Below, in pieces: positions 35,904-47,699 of a stretch of DNA of 64,000 bases. The translations under genes were made by a program, and so were the position numbers. The notes under the pieces were generated by a model, which saw only the letters and a program-made list of their open reading frames with translations, ran no database searches and was not told where the DNA came from. The stretch is from positions 44,180,288-44,244,287 of the forward strand of contig CM046457.1 in assembly GCA_025506515.1 (NCBI GenBank). Reading direction: 5' to 3'. The number at the start of each line of letters is the position of its first letter. Within the stretch, counting starts at the first letter, position 1. The stretch is from Flaveria trinervia (lineage: Eukaryota > Streptophyta > Magnoliopsida > Asterales > Asteraceae).

Positions 35904-36478
35904 GCCATAGTCGATCGCATAAACTCATCACCCCCAATTCGCCCTAAAATCGCATAAAGTACCGTTACTCTACCAAAATTCTCTGAACCTAATTTGACTA
36001 CATATTGCAACATTCTGACGTTTTCTGGTGATTTTACAGGTATAATGCGGTGCAATCTAACAAAAACTCTGCCGATTTGAGCCCTAATTCATGTCTTTCG
36101 GCCCTAATCATGAACCGAAGTTAAAATGGACAAATAACCTAACTAAACTAGTAAAATGTTGAAATCAAAGTTATTAGGTACTAAGTTAGGTTATTGCGAG
36201 TCTAATGAACCAAAACACGACGTCTAATTTTAAGATATGGTCAGAATTCAAATTTCAGTCTAACAAACAGTGGGTCATGCGACTGGACACCGGGATGAAC
36301 TACAATCGCCCGACTGAGCTGGTTGAATGACTCAGTCGCCCGAATGAATGATACGAATGAGCTCAGTTGGCCAACTGAACCAATCACAGGCTCAATCACC
36401 CGATTGAACTCAATCACATGAAGAGTCACCCGATTGTCTTTAGTCGCATGTTAGGTCAAACGACTAAACCATTCATGT

Positions 36479-36500
36479 GGTTCAATCGCATGATTGAACC
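36479..36500 (+). repeat. 9-bp perfect hairpin upstream of the A env-like gene
   Basis: The arms GGTTCAATC and GATTGAACC flank a GCAT loop. It is the most extended copy of the A-type box in the second cluster, about 80 bases before the ATG. Confidence 0.85.
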
Positions 36501-36581
36501 AGACTGATTTCAAACAGGTAAACTTGAACTGATTTTTGTTGTGTGGTGATCTAATGTCTATGTATCTTGTATTATAGATTG

Positions 36582-39008
36582 ATGACTAATAAATGGACCA
36601 TCAACCCTAAGCACAATATTTGTGCTCATATGGATGCTACAACTCGGAATGGTGCTGAGTTTGCTGGGATCCTTGCATTCTTAAAGAGATCCCGGATTCA
36701 CAGAGCTATATCCACACCGTGCACTCCCTATCGGTCTATACAACAAGCCGTCTGGGAGGGGGCATCGGTTGATAGTTCACAAGAGCCCTACAGCATCCGG
36801 AGTACCATTTTTGGGTAGCCTATCGAGGTGACTACTGTTGATATTCGTCGGGTACTCGATCTGGGTGACGATGCAGATCACCCGACCAGGCTACACCCTC
36901 TGACAGTGAGAGGGTGCTTCCTCAGGATGAAGTACGCTGGGGACATAAATGCAGGTGTGCTGAATAAAAGCAACCTGTGTCCCCAGTTTAAGTACTTAGC
37001 GCATGTGATACTGAAGTGCTTGGCATCGAGGAGGGGTGGCTTTGATGACCTCTTAGACCAGATCCAGAATGCCTACGTGGCACTAGAACTCAACCACCCC
37101 TTCAGTTTCTCCAGTATGATTTTTGCCTACCTGATAGAGAATCTTAAGGCAAAGGGCAAGGAGGGATTCTGCATGTACCCCAGATTCTTACAGATGATTA
37201 TGGATGAGAAGCTATCTGCCTTGCCCAAGGAGAGCCACAATGCTGTATCGCTAGAGATTATGGATGACATGACCTTGGGCCGCATGAAGGTCTACAGGGG
37301 GAAGCAAGTCAAGCCCCCTGTGAAGAGAATCTTCGGGCATCTGGCCCAGGCTGAGTACATGGCGCCAGGAAGGCGAAAGTGGCGCCATGAGGAGAGTGAC
37401 TCAGATGTTGAGCAAATTGCTCTTCTATTTGATGACTCCGACGATGATGGTGACACCAGCGGAGACTCTGGGTCCTCTTCTACTAGGGGTCCCACTACCC
37501 ATGTTACATCTCCACCCCCTACACATACAGATGCCACCACTGCCAGCTTTCACCAGGATTTATGTCCTCCCGATGAGGAGGCAGAGAGGGATGATGAGCC
37601 TCTTACGAGGACTGTGGGCAGCTGGGTGGTTGCCACAGAGAGAGGTTTACGGGTGGTTGGTGGACGCCCAGGTGAGTCCGGGGATGTTGTTGCTGATTCA
37701 GATCCCATATATGCCCCGGACCCACTCAACTGCCAAGGGGGAGCCTCTGTGCCTAGAAGCTCAAGGAAGAAGAGGATGGCACACCCCTATGGCAAGAAGG
37801 GGAAGAGACTGAAGTTTACCCTGACCTTATCCACCACCACAGCCACTACCTCAGCCACACCATCCACCACTGCCACCACCACTGCTACCACACCACCTGC
37901 CACCACCTCTACCACCTCACAAACCACTACCACACCCACTCCACCACTTACCCACATCCCATCCACCACCACTATAGCTCATCCACCACCACCTACATCT
38001 ACACCACCCCTAATCTTCACCTCTGCCACCACCACAACCACTAGCCACCAAGCCGGACCATCATACCACCCTACATACCACATAGTATCATCTCTACCCC
38101 CATTGGGGTAGAGGAACAGTTGTCAGCACTCAACCGTATGGTGATGAAGCTGTTAGCTACTGATGAGAATAAGACTGCCCAACTACATCAGCTTGTGGAG
38201 CTAAATGGTACCCAAGCACAACAGATCTCATAACAAGATGAGTAAATTGCCCAACTCCAGGAGCAAAACGTCCACTCATCAAAGAGGATAGAGGAGTTGG
38301 AGGCTTCAAACAAAACCATCATGCTCAAGCTCAAGGGCTCAAAGGTTGAGCCACTCAAGATAAGAGAAGGAGATGATGATGATGATGATGACGACGATGA
38401 TGGGAAGATGATGAGAGTGATGATGATGAGGCCAGTGAGAAGGAAGAGATAAGGGAAGGGCAGAACAATGATTATGACGAAGAAGGAGATGTAGCTGCAT
38501 CTACACCAGCTCAAGGTCAGAAGAGACGTACAAAGAGAAATCAAGACCAAGGAGCCTTATTTTCTGCCCCTCCTACTGACGCGCCGGCTATTCAGGGGAA
38601 AGTAATGTATAGATATTTATGTACTTGAAACACTTTGTAATTGAATTTTGGATTAATATTATGTGATTAATGTTTATGTATATATTGGATGTTTACTATT
38701 TTGATTATTAACTAATGGTTGATGTGTTACATGTTTTAAATCAAGCAAATCCAAATTTTCAAGGAGATGAATATAATGTTGCTCCTCTTCAGCAGATCAA
38801 GACTCAACTCATAATGATTCTTGATCTGCAAGGGATAGTCAGGAGATCTGTGAGTTACACTACTGAAGAAGGAGAAATAATTCATGATCTCACTGATGAG
38901 CAATTGGCCGAAATATTCCGACTGAATCCTGACGAGATCGTGAAGGATGCCCCTACGGTAAACGTGGAAAGTGACAATAAGCTAAATGACATAGAAGAGA
39001 TAGAGATT
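36582..39008 (+). pseudogene. Env-like gene of A, part before the G insertion
   Basis: ATG 36582 gives MTNKWTINPKHNICAHMD. The frame continues through one TAG (36816-36818) to 38111, about 510 codons. Block similarity to the other env-like ORFs (RIHRAISTPCTPYRSIQQAVW, FCMYPRFLQMIMDEKL) identifies it. After the N-terminal domain come an acidic stretch (about 37380-37450), a Thr/Pro-rich low-complexity run (37820-38090), a frameshift near 38100, and a coiled coil (EEQLSALNRMVMKLL, then KRIEELEASNKTIMLKLK) with an Asp run encoded near 38370-38400. The 38715-39008 part is open and stops at the G insertion. The function is unknown. Confidence 0.72.
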
Positions 39009-40843
39009 TGTAACACCCGGTTATTTATTTATTTTGAAGCCGACAAGGAAGAAAAAGAAATAAAGTCCCAAGTCGAGGGACCAAACTCACCAATAAGAGA
39101 AAGTTGGGGAAGTGGGAGTATTTAAGGGAGACGGCAGCCCTTACCCTCTCCCCACACCCACCAAAATCAGCCAAAGAAGAGAGAAGAGAAAAAGAGGAAG
39201 AAAACCTGGTTCGGGTTGGTTCGAGTGGCCAAAATCATTGAGAAGCGAGTCAAATCGAAGCTCTTCTTGTTGTGGTTGTTTGTGTGAGTTCTAGGACCCC
39301 TTTTTTACACGTTTTTGAATGATTTTGGCACTAAAAAACATCTGAAAACCCGTTTTTGAGTTTTTGGGTGAAAACCCGTTTTGTATGTATGTGTGTGTAT
39401 GATACGTTTGAGTCTTGATTGTGAGGTTGTGTGTGCATGAATGGTGTTGTGGTATGCATATCTAAGGTTTAGGATGGTCGATTTAGGCTTAAAAGAGGTT
39501 TGGAAGAGGTGGAGGCGGAAAACCGTCAGCTGTAGTCGGGATGAACTGCATTCTGCATCAGCTAGGGCTAGGCGACCGACTGGAGGCCGAATGGAGGCCA
39601 TACGGTCGAATAGGGTGCGAACGGGGTCCATTCGCATGACTGAAGGTCCATTCATACGATTGAAAAGCTAGTCGCATGGAGGTCATGCGATTGAAGGTCT
39701 AGTCGCATAAGTGCTCATCCGCATTAGTCCCATTCGCATAAGGTCCATCCGCATTAGTCCATTCGCACGATTGGGTATTCATTCGCATGAGTGTTCATCC
39801 GCATTGTTTCATTCGCATGATGCTTAGTCGCATGGAGGCCATGCGACTAAAGGGTGTCCATACGCCTGAATAGGGCTGTTGCACCCGAGGAGAAGTGCAG
39901 TTTGACTTTTGACTTTCAGGGGAAAGTGCAGATGTAAGTTTGACGTAAAGGTTCCCGTAAGAGCATGTAAGATGTCGATTGAGGCGTTAGAGAGCATGTG
40001 GGCGCGATGATGATGTTGTTACAAGATTAGGCATGTTACCCGTGGCTTTACGTGTGATGTTAATAAATAAATGAAGTATTACGTAACGTAAGTGGAAGAT
40101 AATGAAAAGTGGAACATGATGAATGCATGCATTAATGAATGATGAAAGTAATGAAAGCCTTGCTAGCATTGGATATCGGGACACGCCATTAAAAGGTGTT
40201 AGCCCAACGGTTTGTGGGTTCGCTACCCCTGGAGTATGCACATCGGGGTCCTTCTCTGTGATTGACTATTTATATAGAACCTCTACCGCTTACCACTAGT
40301 ACTGTGGCGCCATGTTTAGCTGTCTATTTATAGACTTTGGCCCCGTAGCTAAATAGTTCGGGGTGTAGCATATGGTATTGGTACGGAGATATCCGATGCG
40401 CAGGAAAAGATGTAAAGATGAATGAATGAATGAAGAAGATAATAATGATATTATCTATGCGTACATATGATGCATGATCGCATGAAAGAAAAGAATGGTT
40501 TTAACGAAAGAAAAGTATGTTTTATTTGATAAAACTAGAACTCACTTAGCAACGTTGACTTTGATGTATTTCCAGTTGGCAGGTAATGGTTGCTGAGGAT
40601 GGCACGAGGTGGCTACTCAGCTCTTTTGGGATGGCATCCATTTATTTAATGCTTTTGTGATATAATGCAACAATGTATTTTGTAACTGATCAACGATGTA
40701 TTATTTGGCAAAAGCTATTATATTCAAATGGAATGTTTTGTTTAAATGTTTCCACTGCAACGTTTTTATGTATTACGATGAAAATATATGTTTTATGTGC
40801 AATGAATTACCAGCTGTAAGCGTCCCGGTATCAGGGCCTTACA
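39009..40843 (+). mobile_element. 5' LTR of G
   Basis: 1835 bases. TATA-like TATTTAAG lies near 39118, followed by a pyrimidine-rich stretch. From 39590 to 39870 it carries a dense array of boxes of the form CATTCGCAtGAnTG and CATCCGCATTAG, like the boxes of element A. Against the 3' LTR it lacks about 72 bases (present there near 46800-46872) and one box unit near 46390. Confidence 0.92.
39824..39850. repeat. 12-bp perfect inverted repeat in the G LTR
   Basis: The arms TTAGTCGCATGG (39824-39835) and CCATGCGACTAA (39839-39850) flank an AGG loop. In the 3' LTR (46584-46610) the arms read TCAGTCACATGG and CCATGCGACTGA. The second position has changed from a T-A to a C-G pair, and one new mismatch has appeared. 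Confidence 0.88.
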
Positions 40844-40845
40844 AG

Positions 40846-40860
40846 TTGGTATCAGAGCCA
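40846..40860 (+). other. Primer-binding site of G
   Basis: TTGGTATCAGAGCCA follows the 5' LTR by two bases and fits initiator methionine tRNA. Confidence 0.85.
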
Positions 40861-41187
40861 AAGTTTAAGTGAAATGGGTAATTTTCAAAATAAACCTTAA
40901 CTTAAACTGAGAACAGGACGGAATGGGAATGTATGCCAATCTGAGTAGCTATATGCCATCAGGTATTTTCATAAGTTAACTGGTTTTATGTGCGAATGGT
41001 ATGTGTTATGTGTTGTTTGTAGATTTAAATACTGATGTAGTCAGGACAGGTATGCTTGGGGTATGAAGAGTAAAGTAAGTGGCTAATCACAACTGGCCAC
41101 TGTATTAGGGACTTACAATACTTGACATAAACTGAGTTGTTCCCTTGAATGACCATGTTGGTGTTTGAATCTTTCAGTGTGCGTGTG

Positions 41188-42400
41188 ATGGCCGGTGGTA
41201 GATCTTCGAAAGCTTCACGGGGTGGAGGTCACGGTGCTGAACCGCGACCCAAGAGAGGGAGACCCAGAGTTGAGAGGTGGTTCATGAAGAACCAGAGACC
41301 CCTCATCTGGAGTGTGACAACGAGAGCGCCAATCTAAGAGCCTTAGTAAAGGAGGCTGTGGTGGAAGAAGTTCATCAGGTCATGCCGATGATCCTATCGT
41401 ATGTAGTGACCGAAGTGATCAAGGCAGTAAGAGAAGGGGAAAGAAAGGACAGGAACAGGTCCTCAGGAGGATGGGAGCAACCGAAGCCTGAAACGGTTCT
41501 CTCGGATGATGATGAAGAGGAGGAAGAAGAAGAGCCTGCGCCGGAGGCGGCACGAGTCTGTAACTACGGGCCGTTTATGAGATGCAAGCCCCCTACTATC
41601 GATGGAAACGGCACTGCTGCTACTGCTTACTGGTGGGTGAGGGAAATGGAGGTTGTTCTTGATATCAGTGACTGCCGTGAAGATCAGAAGGTAAAGTTTG
41701 CTACCCACTCTTTTATGGATTCGACTCTGTGCTGGTGGGACAACATAGTCCAAGCTGAGGGTAGCAGGACCATTGGGAGGATGAGATGGTCTGAGCTGGA
41801 AAAGTTGGTGATTGAGGAGTTCTGTCTTGGAAGATCATGACACACGAGCAGTACACCACCAAATTCAATGAAATGGCACGGCTCGTGCCGGATCAGGTGA
41901 CGCCTCTGTCTTGGAAGATCAAGAGGTACATTCAGGGCTTACCGGTGGATGTTCGCAGGCATATGATCGCCGCCCGACCAAGCACGTTTAGGTCGTCGAT
42001 CAATTTGGCAAGGAGGTTATATGATGAGTGGGAGGTGGTGGTGACTGAAGCGAACAACAGGGGTGGTGGTGATCAGAATTGGAACGGGAAAAAGGTTGGT
42101 CGGGGTGATGCCTTGACGGGTAACAAAAAGGCACAGGTGGATGACCGTCGTGGGGCCACATCTAGTGCGGGGTCAAGGAGGTGTGGCAAGTGTGGAAGGG
42201 AGCATGCAGGGGAATGTAGGATGGGATTGAACGTGTGCTTCAAATGTGGGAAGACGGGGCACATCGCAAAGGATTGCCTTGCGGGCAAATGTTTTAACTA
42301 TGGGGAAAATGGTCATGTGAGTAAAGATTGTAAGAAGCCAAGGGCTGAGGGTTCCGGGGTGAAGAAGGCGGGAGGTGAAGGACTGAGGGCGAGCGCCAAG
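41188..42400 (+). pseudogene. gag: Gag of G, frameshifted
   Basis: The start MAGGRSSKASRGGG at 41188 shifts frame near 41275 and continues from 41277 to 41840. This stretch includes an acidic run (DDDEEEEEEEP) and the gypsy capsid segment (KPPTIDGNGTAATAYWWVREME, DSTLCWWDNIV). Another frame change near 41837 leads to MTHEQYTTKFNEMARLVPD. Zinc knuckles follow near 42180-42330: CGKCGREHAGEC, CFKCGKTGHIAKDC (complete) and CFNYGENGHVSKDC (a cysteine replaced by tyrosine). Gag binds and packages the RNA. The multiple knuckle pattern fits chromovirus gag. Confidence 0.87.
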
Positions 42401-45400
42401 GCATTCACCATGACACAGGAGGAAGCTAGGACGGACCCTGATGTTGTGTGCGGTACGTTTCTAGTGAACCAAACTTTAGCTTCTGTGTTATTTGATTCGG
42501 TGCCAGTAAAAGTTTTATTTCTGCTGCTTTCTGTGTTAAACTGCCTTTTAGTAGTAGACGTGTTGAGGTGCCCTTTGATGTAGAAACTGCCATAGGTAAG
42601 TATACCAGGATTACTGAGATGATAGAGAACTGTGATGTGGAACTTGATGGTCATAAGTTTCCTGTTAGACCGTTCGTGATGACCTTAGGTGGTTTCGATT
42701 TGGTTCTTGGGATGGATTGGTAGGCGAACTCCAAGGCGAACATTGTGTGTCGCAAGAAGATGATTCGTTTGATAGCGCCTGACGGTAGTTCAGTAACGGT
42801 TTATAATGATCGGGTTACTACGATTCTGAAGGTGATTTCGATTTATAATGAGGCGTGGATGTAGTGTCTACTTGGCCTATGTAAAGAATGTGGATATGCC
42901 AACACCACAACTAGCCGATGTACCGGTAGCATGTGACTTTCCAGACGTGTTCCCAGAAGACTTATCAGGAGTGCCACCTGATCGTGAAATCGAGTTCCAG
43001 ATTGACTTGATATTGGGTGCCCAACCTGTTTCCAAGGAACCGTATCGATTGGCTCTGACGGAGATGAAAGAGTTGATGGAGTAGCTGCAAGAGCTGCTTC
43101 TTAAGGGGTTCATTAGACTGAGTATCTCTCCTTGGGGTGCTCCGGTCCTGTTTGTAAAGAAGAAGGACGGTAGTATGAGAATGTTCATTGACTACCGTGA
43201 GATGAATAAGTTGACAGTGAAGAACTGATACCCCTTATCGAGGATAGATGATTTGTTTGATCAGGTCCAAGGTGCCAGTTGGTTTTCAAGGATAGATCTC
43301 CGATCGGGCTACCATAAGTTAAAAGTAAAGGAACAAGACATCCCTAAAACAGCTTTTCGCATGCGCTATGGTCACTACGAGTTTCTTGTCATGTCTTTTG
43401 GTTTGACCAATGCGCTAGCTGCTTTTACGGAACTGATGAATCGGGTGTGTCGGCCGATGTTGGATAAATCAGTGATCATGTTCATTGATGATATCCTGAT
43501 TTATTCGAAGAGCGAGATTGAGCATGCCGTCACATTCGAGAGGTTTTGGAGACGTTGAGAAAGGAGAAGTTGTATGCCAAGTTCTCTAAGTGCGCGTTTT
43601 GGTTGCGTGAAGTTCAATTCTTGGGTCATGTGGTGAATTCTGATGGGATCATGGTGGACCCAGCAAAGGTGGAGGCGGTTATGCAATGTTAGTCACCAAA
43701 GACGCCATCCGAGATTCGTAGTTTCTTGGGTTTGGCGGGCTACTATAGAAGATTTATCCAAGACTTTTCCAAGATCGTTTCTCCACTAACCAAGTTGACC
43801 CGAAAAGATGTAAAGTTTATATGGGGTCAAGCTCAAGAGAAGGCGTTCGATGAACTGAAGGCGAGGTTGACTCAAGCTCCTGTTCTGTCATTACACAATG
43901 GAAGCGAAGATCTGGTGGTTTATTCTGATGCTTCCTACTCGGAGTTGGGGTGTGTGTTAATGCAAAGAGGAAAGGTTATAGCCTATGCATCCTAACAGTT
44001 GAAGGTTCATGAGGTCAATTACCCTACTCATGACCTGGAGCTAGCAGCCGTGGTCTTTGCACTAATGATCTGGAGGCACTACCTTTACGAGACAAAGTGC
44101 ACCATTTTCACTGACCACAAGAGCTTGAAGTACTTCTTCGAGCAGGAGGATCTAAACATGAGGTAGAGATGGTGGTTGGAACTTATAAAGGATTATGATT
44201 GTGAGATCCACTACCATCGGGCAAAGCCAATGAGGTGGCTGATGCCCTTAGCCGAAAGGAGAGGCCCGAGCCGATATGGGTGAAAGCTTATCAGTTGGTC
44301 ATGACCTTCGATGTGATGAAGCAAGTCAATGAGTTTCAAGATGAGGCATTGAAGGAAGATCATCTTAACTCTAAGAGAATGAGAGGTCTGGTCGCAGAAT
44401 TGGGTGAAAACACACTTGGTGTTAGAACTCGATTCGGGAGGATGTGGATTCCTCGTTTTGGGGATCTACGGGTGAAGATTATGGATGAAGCTCACAAGAC
44501 TCGATACTCTATTCACCCCGGTGCCATGAAAATGTATCAAGATATCAAGAAAGATTATTGGTGGCCGGATATGATGCGCGATGTGGTTGAGTATGTGAGT
44601 AAGTGCCTTACTTGCTTACAGGTGAAGGCCGAGCATCAAAAGCCGTATGGGAAGATCCAACCTTTGGATATACCGGAATGGAAGTGGTAGCACATCACCA
44701 TGGATTTCATTACGAAGCCGCCGCGTACTCCGAAAGGGTACGATGCCATATGGGTGATTGTTGACCGTCTGACAAAGAGTGCTCACTTCGTACCCATCCA
44801 CGAGACATATTCATCTGAGAGGTTGGCGGACCTGTTCATCAAGGAGATTGTAACTCGTCACGGTGTACCGGTGTCTATTGTATCTAATCGTGACACCTGG
44901 TTTACATCCATATTCTGGAAGAAATTCCACGATGCCATGGGAACGAGGTTACGTATTAGCATGGCTTATCATCCCCAAACAGATGGTCAGTCAAAAAGGA
45001 CCATTTAGACATGGAAGACATGTTTCGGGCATGTGTGATTGATTTTGGGGGAAGTTGGGGTGACCACCTACCGCTAGCCGAATTCTCATACAACAACAAC
45101 TATCATGCCAACATTGGTATGCCACCATATGAGATTCTATATGGTAGGAGATGTAGAACACCCGTTTGTTGGGGTGATATTGGTCAGAAGACTGAGAAGC
45201 TTGAAAAGATCAAAGCCTTCATGAAGGCAGCCAAGATAGATAGAAGTCGTATGCTGATAAACGACATAGGCCGATTACGTTCGAGGTGAGTGACCGGGTT
45301 ATGTTGAAGGTCTCATCTTGGAAGGGTATCATTCGTTTTCGAAAGCGGGGCAAGTTGAGCCCAAGGTATATAGGCTCTTTCTGAATCATCGCTCGAGTGG

Positions 45401-45708
45401 GAGAGGTGGCCTATAGATTGGAGTTACCGGATGAGTTAAGTGGAATTCACCTGACATTCCATGTATCTCATCTGAGAAAGTGCTTAGCTGATGAAGACAT
45501 GATTGTTCCACTAGAGGATATCGAAGTAGATAAACGGCTCAATTATGTGGAGCAACCAGTGGTAATCATCGATCGAAAAGAGAAAAGGATGAGAAATAAA
45601 GTGGTTCCCGTGGTGCGTGTATAGTGGAAGCACAGGAAGGGATCCGAGTCAACGTGGGAAACTGAGGAAGAAATGAGGTAGCATTACCCACGTTTGTTTG
45701 AGGAATAA
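42401..45708 (+). pseudogene. pol: Pol of G (protease, RT, RNase H, integrase, chromodomain-like tail)
   Basis: The protease motif is LFDSVP (42490-42507), where DSG is expected, then frameshifted; VLGMDW* is near 42715. Reverse transcriptase runs from about 43030 to 43680, with [11 protein letters not shown] and FIDDILIY, and stops at 43082 and 43226. RNase H has [13 protein letters not shown] near 43920. The integrase zinc region HPGAMKMYQDIKKDYWWPDM is near 44514-44573. The core carries DFITKPPRTPKGYDAIW and SNRDTWFTS (usually SDRDPRFTS), and the third acidic residue is replaced: QSKRTI where QSERTI is expected. The tail NYVEQPVVIIDRKEKRMRNK ... WKHRKGSESTWETEEEM resembles a chromodomain. 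At least eight stops or shifts are present. Confidence 0.88.
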
Positions 45709-45730
45709 CAGGTTTTGGGGACGAAACCTA

Positions 45731-45747
45731 TTCAGGGGGGGTGGACT
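45731..45747 (+). other. Polypurine tract of G
   Basis: TTCAGGGGGGGTGGACT directly precedes the 3' LTR. Confidence 0.88.
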
Positions 45748-47699
45748 TGTAACACCCGATTATTTATTTATTTTGAAGCCGACGAAGGAAGAAAAAGAAA
45801 TAAAGTCTAAAGTCGAGAGACCAAACTCGCCAACGAGAGAAAGTTTGGGAAGTGGGAGTATTTAAGGGAGAGGGCAACCCTTACCCTCTCCCCACACCCA
45901 CCAATATCAGCCAAAGAAGAGAGAAGAGAAAAAGAGGAAGAAAAGTTGGTTCGGGTTGGTTCAAGTGGCCAAAATCGTTGAGAAGCAAGTCAAATCAAAG
46001 CTCTTCTCATTGTGGTCATTTGTGTGAGTTCTAGGACCCCTCTTTTACACGCTTTTGAATGATTTTAGTGCTGAAACACATCTGAAAACCCTTTTTTAAG
46101 TTTTTGGGTGAAAACCCGTTTTGTATGTATGTGTGTGTATGATGCGTTTGAGTCTTGATTGTGAGCTTGTGTGCACTTGAATGGTGTTGTGGTATGCATC
46201 CCTAAGGTTTAGGATGGTCGATTAGGGCTTAAAAGAGGTTTGGAAGAGGTTGGAGGTCGAAAACCGTCGGCTGCAGTCAGGATGAACTACATTCTGCATG
46301 AGCTAGGGCTAGGCGACTGACCGGAGGCCGAATGGAGGCCATACGGCCTAATAGGTTGCGAATGGGGTCCATTCACACGATTGAAGGTCCATTCGCATGG
46401 TGGAGGGTCCATTCGTACAATTGAAAAGCTAGTCACATGGAGGTCATGAGATTGAAGGTCCAGTCGCATAAGTGCTCACCGTATTAGTCCTAGTCGCATA
46501 AGGTCCATCCGCATTAGTCCATTTGCATGATTGGGTGTTCATTTGCATGAGTGTTGATTTGTATTGGTTCATTCGCATGATGCTCAGTCACATGGAGGCC
46601 ATGCGACTGAAGGGTGTCCATATGCCTGAATAGGGCTGTTGTACCCGAGGAGAAGTTTAGTTTGACTTCTGACTTTCGGGGGAAAGTGCAAATGTAAGTT
46701 TGACGTAAAGGTTCCCGTAAGAGCATGTAAGATGTCGATTGAGGCCTTAGAGAGCACGTTGGGCGTGATGATGATGTTTTTGCAGGATTAGGCATGTTAT
46801 GTATGTATGATGTTACCCTGTATGATGTGATGACTGTATGTTATGTTCCTTGTTATGATGTATGTTTATCTTTCCCGTGGTTTTACGTGTGATGTTAAAG
46901 AATAAATGAAGTATTACGTAACGTAAAGTGGAAGATAATGAAAAGCGGAACATGATGAATGCATGCATTAATGAATGATGAAAGTAATGAAAGCCTGACC
47001 AACATTCGATATCGGAACACGCCATTAAAAGGTGTTAGCCGAACGGTGTGTGGGTTCGCTACCCCGGGAGTATGCACATCGGGGTCCTTCTCTGTGATCG
47101 ACCATTTATATAGAACATCTACCACTTACTTCTAGTACTTTGGCACCATGTTTAGCTGTCTATTTATAGACTTTGGCCCAGTAGCTAAATAGTTCGGGGT
47201 GTAGTATATGGTATTGGTACGGAGATATCTGATGCGCAAGAAAAGATGTAAAGATGAATGAACGAATGAAGAAGATAATAATGATATTATCTGTGTACGT
47301 ATGATGCATGATCGCAAGAAAGAAAAGAATGGTTTTAACGAAAGAAAAGAATGGTTTTAACGAAAGAAAAGTATGTTTTATTTGATAAAACTAGAACTCA
47401 GTCAGCAACACTGACTTTGATGTGTTTCCAGTTGGCAGGTAATGGTTGCTGAGGATGGCACGAGGTGGCTACTTAGCTCTTTTGGGATGGCATACATTTA
47501 TTTAATGCTTTTGTGATATAATGCAACAATGTATTTTGTAACTGATCAACGATGTATCATATGGCAAAAGCTATTATATTGAAATGGAATGTTTTGTTTA
47601 AATGTTTCCGCTGCAACATTTTTATGTATTATGATGAAAATATATGTTTTATGTGCAATGAATTACCAGCTATAAGCGTCCTGGGAGTGGGGCCTTACA
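45748..47699 (+). mobile_element. 3' LTR of G
   Basis: 1952 bases, about 6% different from the 5' LTR over the first 185 bases by eye. It has an extra box unit near 46390, a GATG-rich block of about 72 bases near 46800-46872, and a duplicated segment of about 22 bases near 47320-47362 (AACGAAAGAAAAG repeated). The box copy number therefore differs between the two ends. Confidence 0.92.

Larger units (their letters stand above)
33976..36581 (+). other. Long pol-env spacer of A
   Basis: There are 2.6 kb without a credible gene. They hold a polypurine-like stretch TAGGGGGAGAATAGG (34126-34140); a repeated segment of about 30 bases (GCCTCTCTGCTGTGCaATGG at 34700 and again at 34778); the hairpin series at 35383-35517; A-type boxes at 35590-35880, including CAGTCGGCCGACTG near 35783; a TATA box at 35894; and more boxes at 36290-36500. 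From 33980 to 35340 I see nothing else that can be named. Confidence 0.7.
39009..47699 (+). mobile_element. Element G: Ty3/gypsy retrotransposon inserted in the env-like gene of A
   Basis: The LTRs at 39009-40843 and 45748-47699 both begin TGTAACACCCG and end CTTACA. The target duplication AGATT is exact at 39004-39008 and 47700-47704. The order gag, protease, RT, RNase H, integrase marks it as gypsy. A chromodomain-like C-terminus suggests a chromovirus (Tekay/Del-like), which I hold at moderate confidence. The element is 8.7 kb and inactive by many stops. Confidence 0.93.

Noticed and set aside
37387..37812. 141-codon frame overlapping the A env-like gene.
   Set aside because: It is a shadow of the longer frame that carries the conserved blocks and the low-complexity tail.
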